6,108 nucleotides of DNA, from assembly GCA_937950385.1 (NCBI GenBank), contig CALFEA010000123.1, positions 1 through 6,108 of the forward strand, in the 5' to 3' direction. A program made the translations under genes and the position numbers. Shown here in pieces: positions 1 to 5,337 of this stretch. Each line of letters starts with the position of its first letter. Within the stretch, counting starts at the first letter, position 1. This DNA is from an uncultured Altererythrobacter sp. Its GTDB lineage: Bacteria > Pseudomonadota > Alphaproteobacteria > Sphingomonadales > Sphingomonadaceae. The notes beneath the pieces are model-generated. The model did not search any database. It was given only the letters and a program-made list of their open reading frames with translations, and had not been told where the DNA came from.

Positions 1-1178
1 AGGCCGATCTGGATGATGAAATTGCCAAGCTGGAGCCCGGCGATGTTGCCGGTTATCACGACTTTCTCGACTATTCCGCAGGGGTCTATGAAGAAGGCTA
101 TGTGAAGCTGGGGCACAAGCCTTTCCTCGACTTCAAATCGATGCTGAAAGCCGCGCCAGCCCTTGCAAAAAAGCAGGCATGGCGCAGCGTCTATTCGATT
201 ATTTCATCCTATGTGAAAAACCCGAAATTGCGCGAGGCATTTAGTTTTCACACGCTGCTCGTCGGCGGCAATCCGTTTAAAACATCGGCGATTTACACGC
301 TGATCCACAAGCTGGAAAAAGACGGCGGCGTATGGTGGACACGCGGCGGCACAAATCGATTGATCGCAGGAATGATCCGCCATTTTGAACGGCTGGGCGG
401 CACAATCCGCGTTGGCGATCCGGTTGTGCAAGTGCACACGGTTGGCACTCAGGCGACCGAAGTTGAAACCAAAAGCGGCTTTAAACAGCGTTTTGATGCG
501 GTCGCCTCCAATGCTGACATCATGCATTCCTACCGCGATCTTTTGTCCGAAACCAAGCGCGGCAAGGACCAAGCCAAAGCGATCAAAAAGAAGAAATTCA
601 GCCCCTCGCTATTCGTGGTGCATTTTGGCCTCGATGGAACATGGCCCGGCATTGCGCATCACATGATCCTGTTTGGCCCGCGCTACAAGGGCCTGCTGGA
701 TGATATTTACGATCACGGCGTCTTGCCGCAGGATTTCTCGATCTATCTGCATCACCCCACCGTGACCGATCCCAGCATGGCGCCCAAGGGCAAAAGCACG
801 TTTTATGCGCTGGTTCCGGTTGCCCATATGGGCAAGCTGGCGGTGGATTGGGATGAGGTCAAACCCATCTTAGAAAAGCGCATCTTGGATGAGATCGGCC
901 GCCGCCTGATCCCCGATATTCACGACCGCATCGTCACCAAATTCAGCTATGCGCCCAAGGATTTCGGTACGGATTTGAACGCCCATTTGGGCAGCGCGTT
1001 TAGCCTAGAGCCGCTGCTGACCCAAAGCGCCTATTTCCGTGCGCACAACCGCGATGATGTGATCAGCAATTACTATCTGGTCGGCGCTGGCACGCATCCG
1101 GGCGCAGGCATTCCCGGCGTTGTCGGCAGCGCAAAAGCAACAGCGGGCTTGATGCTGCAAGATCTGCAGGTGAATTGA
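1..1178 (+). CDS. crtI: Phytoene desaturase CrtI, 3' part (5' end outside window)
   Basis: This FAD-dependent carotenoid desaturase introduces double bonds into phytoene on the way to lycopene, working at the membrane. The reading frame is open from the first bases (first full codon at 3) to TGA 1176-1178, giving 391 residues. The GTG at 102 is only an internal codon. Bacterial CrtI proteins are about 490-510 residues, so roughly the first 100, with the Rossmann FAD-binding motif, are missing. Recognisable CrtI stretches are FSFHTLLVGGNPFKTSAIYT followed by a VWWTRGGT segment (about 238-350), and the C-terminal bacterial phytoene dehydrogenase signature YYLVGAGTHPGAGIPGVVG with the following GSAKATAGLML (about 1071-1157). 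The family assignment is firm. The number of desaturation steps (lycopene or neurosporene product) cannot be read from the sequence. It is the first visible gene of a compact block that ends with crtB. Confidence 0.95.
   Translation, partial: ADLDDEIAKLEPGDVAGYHDFLDYSAGVYEEGYVKLGHKPFLDFKSMLKAAPALAKKQAWRSVYSIISSYVKNPKLREAFSFHTLLVGGNPFKTSAIYTLIHKLEKDGGVWWTRGGTNRLIAGMIRHFERLGGTIRVGDPVVQVHTVGTQATEVETKSGFKQRFDAVASNADIMHSYRDLLSETKRGKDQAKAIKKKKFSPSLFVVHFGLDGTWPGIAHHMILFGPRYKGLLDDIYDHGVLPQDFSIYLHHPTVTDPSMAPKGKSTFYALVPVAHMGKLAVDWDEVKPILEKRILDEIGRRLIPDIHDRIVTKFSYAPKDFGTDLNAHLGSAFSLEPLLTQSAYFRAHNRDDVISNYYLVGAGTHPGAGIPGVVGSAKATAGLMLQDLQVN
1168..1173 (+). promoter_or_regulatory. Shine-Dalgarno site for the small lipoprotein gene
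   Basis: AGGTGA lies inside the last codons of crtI, 7 nt before ATG 1181. This spacing favours ATG 1181 over the upstream in-frame TTG at 1175, which would leave only 1 nt between site and start. Its position within crtI suggests translation coupled to crtI. Confidence 0.6.
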
Positions 1179-1180
1179 GA

Positions 1181-1654
1181 ATGTATTTGCGGATCATTCT
1201 TTGCTCGTTCATTTTTGGCATGACTTCATGTTCTGAACGAGCTCCATCACAAGAAGCGACAAATTTGGCCCCTTCCGAACTTACACCAGTGGACCATCAA
1301 CACGATTGGCACCTGATATCTCTTGAGGGAAACCCAGCCATATTGGGCGACACCGCGTACGCGGCGGTTCATGAGGACGAGCAAAGCAGCTATCCTAAGG
1401 TTTTGACTCGTGCGTATTCTAGCCAATCCACCGAAAGTACACATTACGCAGACGGAATCATGGCAATTGATTGCGTTCAATCGCGGTTAGCGCCTATCGA
1501 TGCATTTTTCTCAGACGAAGATGGCGGCGAAGGGGAGCGCGTGACCAAAACTAAAATCAGGTTTGTCCCAGCAAAAATCTTGCATCCGACTACTCGCGAC
1601 GCGATTTTCACGCATGCCTGCGGCAGCGAGTGGAGCTATGATTCTACCCCATGA
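1181..1654 (+). CDS. Predicted small lipoprotein of unknown function
   Basis: The 157-residue protein starts at ATG 1181, 2 nt after the crtI stop, chosen because AGGTGA lies 7 nt upstream. A hydrophobic N-terminus ends in a lipobox-like GMTSC with Cys17 as likely lipidation site, followed by a Ser/Pro/Glu-rich linker. This implies export and membrane anchoring. The rest is soluble and acidic, with Trp43 early in the domain and Cys98 and Cys147, which could form a disulfide outside the cytoplasm. The layout (Trp near the start, a MAIDC strand mid-way, a final Cys near the C-terminus) recalls small surface-adhesin-E-like beta proteins, but that is a weak resemblance. The GC content of sampled lines is about 45-47%, below most of crtB. 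It ends in ATGA, overlapping the next gene. It sits inside a carotenoid block, but nothing in its sequence points to carotenoid chemistry. The gene is probably real; its function is unknown. Confidence 0.75.
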   Translation: MYLRIILCSFIFGMTSCSERAPSQEATNLAPSELTPVDHQHDWHLISLEGNPAILGDTAYAAVHEDEQSSYPKVLTRAYSSQSTESTHYADGIMAIDCVQSRLAPIDAFFSDEDGGEGERVTKTKIRFVPAKILHPTTRDAIFTHACGSEWSYDSTP

Positions 1655-2232
1655 AACGCATCGCTATCTATTGCGGCTCGGCCACACCCGAAGACGCGCG
1701 CTATATGCAGCTCGCCCGCGAAGTAGGTGTTGAGCTGGCGACGCGTGGCATCGGCGTCGTTTATGGCGGCGGGCGGCTCGGCCTGATGGGCGCGGTAGCC
1801 TCCGGCGCGTTGGACAAGGGTGGCGAGGTTATCGGCGTGATCCCCGAAGCCCTCGCAAATTCCGAAGTCGCCAATCATGATTGCACTGAGCTTCACACGG
1901 TCACGGGTATGCATCAACGAAAACAGATGTTCACCGACCTGTCCGATGGGTTCATCACATTACCCGGCGGTGTGGGCACAATGGACGAGCTTTGGGAAGC
2001 GATGAGTTGGGCACAATTGGGCTATCATTCCAAGCCTGTCGGCCTGCTCAACACCTTGGGTTTTTACGATGATCTGATTGCCTTTAACGCAAAGATGGCA
2101 TCTGTCGGCTTTGTCCGGCCTGCGCACCAAACCATTCTTATTTCCGCTGAGACGATTTCTGAGCTATTAGAAGCCATGACCAATTATCAGCCGCACAAGC
2201 CGATTTTCAGCATGAGCGCGGACGATTTATAA
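1651..2232 (+). CDS. LOG-family nucleoside 5'-monophosphate phosphoribohydrolase (TIGR00730-type)
   Basis: LOG-family Rossmann-like enzymes cleave the N-glycosidic bond of AMP or cytokinin ribotides, releasing the base and ribose 5-phosphate in the cytosol. The 193-residue length is the usual one for the short class. Motifs in order are YCGSATPEDARY (7-18), the glycine-rich VYGGGRLGLMG (37-47), MHQRK (87-91, with the conserved Arg) and PGGVGTMDE (105-113, the family hallmark with catalytic Glu113). ATG 1651 is chosen because the MKRIAIYCGS opening matches the family and because it overlaps the preceding stop as ATGA. The closest purine-rich site (GGAG at 1632-1635) is 15 nt away, so translation probably depends on coupling with the lipoprotein gene. 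Many bacterial members are still labelled 'lysine decarboxylase' from an old misreading of the PGG motif; that label should not be used. The in vivo substrate is not shown by sequence. Confidence 0.92.
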   Translation: MKRIAIYCGSATPEDARYMQLAREVGVELATRGIGVVYGGGRLGLMGAVASGALDKGGEVIGVIPEALANSEVANHDCTELHTVTGMHQRKQMFTDLSDGFITLPGGVGTMDELWEAMSWAQLGYHSKPVGLLNTLGFYDDLIAFNAKMASVGFVRPAHQTILISAETISELLEAMTNYQPHKPIFSMSADDL

Positions 2233-2235
2233 GGG
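2231..2235 (+). promoter_or_regulatory. Shine-Dalgarno site for crtB
   Basis: AAGGG overlaps the TAA stop of the LOG gene and lies 7 nt before GTG 2243. It supports the GTG start over a later TTG at 2342, whose nearest strong site (GGAGG at 2321-2325) is 16 nt upstream and too distant. Confidence 0.55.
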
Positions 2236-2242
2236 CGCACCA

Positions 2243-3271
2243 GTGAACACATTCGCTGGAAATCAGCCATACACCAACCCGACGACCAGCCTGATACGCC
2301 CGACTTTGCGCGAGGCTGGCGGAGGCCGCAACCGCGAGAATTTGGTTGAGCGCAGCTGGCAGATCATTGCTGCTGGCTCCAAAAGCTTTGCGGCCGCCTC
2401 CATGCTGTTCGACCTCACCACGCGCGAGCAGGTTTGGATGCTCTACGCATGGTGCCGCCGCTGCGATGATCTTATTGACGGACAGGAATTGGGCGGCGCG
2501 CTCGACAGGCAGGCGGGCCTTGCTGACCGCGTGCGGATTTTGCGTGTGCTGACCAGAGCAGCCCTCAACCGTCAACCCACAGCCGAAGTCGCTTTTGATG
2601 CCTACGGACAGGTCTCCAGCGAAGTCGGCCTCACGATCGAAGATGCCGAAGAAGTCATCGCCGGATTTGAGCTGGACGAAAAAGATTGGCGCCCCCGCAC
2701 CGAGGACGACATGCTGCGCTATTGCTATTATGTCGCAGGCGCCGTTGGCCTGATGATGGGCATTGTGATGGGCGTTGACCGCAAGGATGATGAAACGCTC
2801 GATCAAGCCGTAGACCTCGGCATTGCGTTTCAGCTGGCCAATATTGCCCGCGATATCCTTGAAGATGATGCAGCGGGCCGATGCTATCTGCCGCTCGATT
2901 GGTTGGTGGAGCAAGATATTGAGCCGGGCCAACACACCAAGCCGCATCACCGCGAGGAGCTCGCGGAAATGGCGGACCGGCTGATCACTTTGATGGAACG
3001 CCACCAGGAACATGCGCGCCTCGGTATTGCCAAGCTGAAGTTTCGCCAGCGCTGGGCGATTTTGGCCGCTTTGCGCATCTATGGCGATATTGGTTTGAAA
3101 GTGCGCGCGGCCGGCACGGAGGCGTGGAATGGCCGGATCACCACCAGCGGGTGGGAGAAGCTGCGCCATGTTGCAGGAGCGTTTCGCGATGCGCTGGACA
3201 ATTGGCCGCCGCCCGCCCCATCTGGCCCGCGCTGGACCCGCGCCAAATTGAAGGAAAGCAACAGCGATTGA
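2243..3271 (+). CDS. crtB: Phytoene synthase CrtB
   Basis: CrtB condenses two geranylgeranyl diphosphates through prephytoene diphosphate to phytoene, the first committed carotenoid step. The 342-residue protein is an all-helical head-to-head isoprenoid synthase. The first aspartate-rich motif is YAWCRRCDDLIDG (68-80, Asp75/76/79) and the second is NIARDILEDDAAGRCYLPLD (200-219, with Asp204 and Asp208); both bind Mg-diphosphate and both are intact. GSKSFAAASMLF (45-56) is the usual conserved N-terminal helix. The GTG start gives about 35 polar residues before the conserved core (from RENLVERSWQ), longer than many relatives, but it has a properly placed AAGGG site. The gene lies 10 bp after the LOG stop and is probably co-transcribed with crtI upstream. 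GC-rich codon use matches the genome-like genes here. Squalene or dehydrosqualene synthase is an alternative of the same fold, but the adjacent crtI and the motif wording favour phytoene synthase. Confidence 0.95.
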   Translation: MNTFAGNQPYTNPTTSLIRPTLREAGGGRNRENLVERSWQIIAAGSKSFAAASMLFDLTTREQVWMLYAWCRRCDDLIDGQELGGALDRQAGLADRVRILRVLTRAALNRQPTAEVAFDAYGQVSSEVGLTIEDAEEVIAGFELDEKDWRPRTEDDMLRYCYYVAGAVGLMMGIVMGVDRKDDETLDQAVDLGIAFQLANIARDILEDDAAGRCYLPLDWLVEQDIEPGQHTKPHHREELAEMADRLITLMERHQEHARLGIAKLKFRQRWAILAALRIYGDIGLKVRAAGTEAWNGRITTSGWEKLRHVAGAFRDALDNWPPPAPSGPRWTRAKLKESNSD

Positions 3272-3312
3272 GGCGCTTGCCCGCCGGTGCTTAACCGCCT
3301 AATCCAGAGCTC

Positions 3313-5232
3313 ATGATTACGAAATTACTTATTGCCAATAGAGGCGAGATCGCCTGCCGGATCATGCGCACTGCGCGCGAAATGGGCGTGGCCACCGTTG
3401 CGGTTTATTCCGATGCCGATGCCAAAGCTCTGCATGTGCGAAGCGCGGATGAGGCTGTGCATATTGGCCCCTCCCCTGCTGCGGAAAGCTATCTTGTTGG
3501 CGCAAAGATAATCGCGGCGGCCAAGCAAACGGGCGCTGAGGCGATCCACCCCGGATATGGCTTCTTGAGCGAGAATGCCGATTTTGCGCAAAGCGTAATT
3601 GATGCAGGACTCATTTGGGTCGGACCAAAGCCGGACAGCATCCGCGCCATGGGCCTAAAAGATGCGGCCAAAACGCTGATGATGGAGGCGGGCGTGCCGG
3701 TCACTCCGGGCTATTTGGGCGAAGATCAATCGGTGAAGCGCCTTGCGAAAGAGGCAGGCGCGATTGGCTATCCCGTTCTAATCAAAGCGGTCGCAGGCGG
3801 CGGCGGCAAGGGTATGCGCAAGGTCGACGCGCCGGAGAATTTCGCTGCCGATCTGGAAAGCTGCCAGCGCGAGGCCAAGGCGTCTTTCGGCAATGATGAG
3901 GTTTTGCTGGAGAAGTGGATCACCTCGCCCCGTCATATCGAGGTGCAAGTGTTTGGCGACGCCCATGGCAATGTCGTCCATTTGTTTGAACGCGATTGCT
4001 CGCTGCAACGCCGCCACCAAAAGGTGATCGAAGAAGCCCCCGCCCCCGGCATGGATGAGGCAACCCGCGAAGAGATTTGCGCCGCCGCCGTGCGCGCTGC
4101 GAAAGCGGTGGACTATGAAGGCGCAGGCACGATTGAGTTTATCGCCGATGCCAGCGAAGGGCTTCGCGCGGACCGCATTTTCTTTATGGAGATGAACACG
4201 CGGCTTCAGGTGGAGCATCCGGTGACCGAAGAAATCACCGGGGTGGACTTGGTGGAATGGCAGCTGCGCGTGGCGAGCGGCGAGCCGATCCCGCTGAAGC
4301 AGGAAGAGCTGAGCATCAACGGCCACGCTATCGAAGCGCGGCTCTATGCCGAAGACCCCGCGAAAGGGTTTTTGCCGAGTATCGGCGGGCTATATAATCT
4401 GACCTTCCCTGATGATTGCAGGGTCGATACTGGTGTAGAAGAAGATGACGAGGTGTCTCCTCACTACGATCCAATGATCGCCAAATTTATCTGTCATGCA
4501 GCTTCGCGCCAAGTGACTATACGCCAGCTCTCCAACGCATGTGGAGGCTTCGAAGTTCAGCCCGTAAGAACCAATGCTTGGTTCTTAAAGCGACTCCTAG
4601 ACGATCACGATTTTCTAATTGGCGACGTTACGACGAGCCTGATTGAGCAGAAGATCGTCACCCTAACTGACAAACCAATTCCAAGCGAGATGGTCCTACA
4701 AGTTGCTGCAACCGGCTTAGCAAACACATCCTTTATTAGGGGTTCCAGAGGTGAGGTTGGCTTTGAGATAGGTCGCGGACTTCGCGGGTTCCGATTAAAT
4801 GCAGACGAGGAAACCCAGCACAGATTGGTGGTGAATGGAGAAATCAACGTCGTCCAAGTTTCCATGGAAGACTATGAGCTGGTCTCCGAAAGTTGGAGAA
4901 GGCCCACTCAACTGTATGGCGACAATGGCATCACTGCATTTGAGCACGGCGCGATGTTCGATATTTCTTTCCCAGAATCTCGCGGCACAGGCCACGCCTC
5001 CGCAGCCGACGGAGCAATCCTCGCCCCGATGCCGGGCAAGGTCATCGCGGTTGATGTGACCGAAGGCCAAACAGTCAAGTCGGGCGACCGCCTAATGGTA
5101 TTGGAAGCGATGAAGATGGAGCATGCGCTCACCGCACCCTTCGATGGAACGGTCGCGGATCTTTCCGCTATTCAGGACGGGCAAGTGCAGGTCGAAGCTG
5201 TGCTCTGCGTTGTGGAGCCAGTGTCAGAATAA
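3313..5232 (+). CDS. Biotin-dependent acyl-CoA carboxylase alpha subunit (biotin carboxylase + biotinyl domain)
   Basis: The alpha subunit carboxylates its own biotin with ATP and bicarbonate and delivers it to the beta subunit, which transfers CO2 to an acyl-CoA. It has 639 residues; relatives of the PccA/MccA type are about 650-670. Domains: biotin carboxylase 1 to about 445, opening KLLIANRGEIACRI (4-17); ATP-grasp glycine loop AGGGGKGM (161-168); ERDCSLQRRHQKVIEE (226-241); catalytic EMNTRLQVEHPVTE (293-306; Glu293, Asn295, Arg297, Glu301); and GHAIEARLYAEDP with Arg343. A divergent BT/linker region spans about 446-560. The biotinyl domain, about 565-639, has EAMKMEH with biotin-accepting Lys601. 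The start is ATG 3313, 41 bp after crtB; the leader has only a weak purine run. Codon use changes sharply at codons 360-556 (see separate entry). Propionyl-, methylcrotonyl- and geranyl-CoA carboxylases share this layout, so the substrate is left open. Confidence 0.93.
   Translation: MITKLLIANRGEIACRIMRTAREMGVATVAVYSDADAKALHVRSADEAVHIGPSPAAESYLVGAKIIAAAKQTGAEAIHPGYGFLSENADFAQSVIDAGLIWVGPKPDSIRAMGLKDAAKTLMMEAGVPVTPGYLGEDQSVKRLAKEAGAIGYPVLIKAVAGGGGKGMRKVDAPENFAADLESCQREAKASFGNDEVLLEKWITSPRHIEVQVFGDAHGNVVHLFERDCSLQRRHQKVIEEAPAPGMDEATREEICAAAVRAAKAVDYEGAGTIEFIADASEGLRADRIFFMEMNTRLQVEHPVTEEITGVDLVEWQLRVASGEPIPLKQEELSINGHAIEARLYAEDPAKGFLPSIGGLYNLTFPDDCRVDTGVEEDDEVSPHYDPMIAKFICHAASRQVTIRQLSNACGGFEVQPVRTNAWFLKRLLDDHDFLIGDVTTSLIEQKIVTLTDKPIPSEMVLQVAATGLANTSFIRGSRGEVGFEIGRGLRGFRLNADEETQHRLVVNGEINVVQVSMEDYELVSESWRRPTQLYGDNGITAFEHGAMFDISFPESRGTGHASAADGAILAPMPGKVIAVDVTEGQTVKSGDRLMVLEAMKMEHALTAPFDGTVADLSAIQDGQVQVEAVLCVVEPVSE
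4390..4980 (+). other. Segment of atypical codon use inside the carboxylase alpha gene
   Basis: Codons 360-556, from the end of the biotin carboxylase domain through the BT region, contain 7 AGA/AGG and 10 CTA/TTA/ATA codons in about 197. The preceding 359 codons hold about 1 and 4, and the following 83 hold 0 and 1 (hand counts). Sampled 60-base lines fall to 42-53% GC, compared with 62-67% just upstream and 58% just downstream. The reading frame is intact and the protein aligns in outline with the family (HYDPMIAKF, VRTNAWFLKRLL). Recombination with a lower-GC relative fits best. Relaxed codon selection in a variable domain is the alternative. Confidence 0.6.
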
Positions 5233-5239
5233 TCAATTT

Positions 5240-5269
5240 CGTCACCCTGAACTTGTTTCAGGGTCTATT
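5240..5269 (+). repeat. REP-like hairpin repeat, unit 1
   Basis: This 30-base unit contains a perfect 8-bp stem, ACCCTGAA (5244-5251) with TTCAGGGT (5257-5264), around a 5-base loop CTTGT. It begins CGTCA. Reverse-complemented, it matches unit 2 at 24 of 30 positions. Read through in one frame it gives the peptide 'RHPELVSGS', a well-known false protein signature of this dispersed alphaproteobacterial repeat. It begins 7 bp after the alpha-subunit stop. No U-run follows the stem, so it is not a classical terminator. Confidence 0.85.
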
Positions 5270-5300
5270 TCGCCCCATGCACCTTTGCACGAAATTGAAG

Positions 5301-5330
5301 AATGGATGCTGAAACGAGTTCAGCATGACG
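5301..5330 (-). repeat. REP-like hairpin repeat, unit 2 (inverted)
   Basis: This is the second copy of the element in opposite orientation, 31 bases after unit 1. The stem is ATGCTGAA (5306-5313) with TTCAGCAT (5319-5326) around the loop ACGAG. The two stem positions that differ from unit 1 change on both arms together (T-A for C-G and G-C for C-G), so pairing is kept. It ends in GACG, directly touching the GGGAG ribosome binding site of the beta gene. In one frame it encodes 'MLKRVQHD', the familiar spurious peptide of such repeats. Confidence 0.85.
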
Positions 5331-5334
5331 GGAG
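5330..5334 (+). promoter_or_regulatory. Shine-Dalgarno site for the beta subunit, at the repeat edge
   Basis: GGGAG overlaps the last base of repeat unit 2 and lies 3 nt before ATG 5338 or 6 nt before TTG 5341. Spacing slightly favours TTG and codon strength favours ATG. The two starts are adjacent in frame and differ by one residue. A folded unit 2 hairpin would end 3 bases upstream of the site. Confidence 0.5.
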
Positions 5335-5337
5335 TGA

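Noticed and set aside
102..1178. GTG 102 as the start of the desaturase
   Set aside because: The frame is open upstream to the window edge and the upstream codons encode a normal CrtI-like sequence (for example HDFLDYSAGVYEEGY), so the gene is cut by the window rather than short.
2207..3169. Long open frame on the minus strand opposite crtB (320 codons)
   Set aside because: It is antisense to a clear phytoene synthase with both Asp-rich motifs. Its protein is rich in Ala, His and Gln without recognisable domains, as expected of the antisense of a GC-rich gene.
3271..3312. Possible terminator or promoter between crtB and the carboxylase alpha gene
   Set aside because: Only a weak 5-bp pairing (AGGCG with CGCCT) around a 20-base loop without a T-run is present, and no convincing -35/-10 pair is visible in 41 bp. 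Whether the two blocks share a transcript stays open.
3778..4326. Minus-strand open frame of 182 codons inside the carboxylase alpha gene
   Set aside because: It is a shadow of the conserved ATP-grasp region, with no family features and no plausible promoter or ribosome binding site.
5240..5330. Repeat hairpins as a rho-independent terminator
   Set aside because: Neither stem is followed by a run of T, and the beta subunit gene, which must be expressed with alpha, starts directly after.
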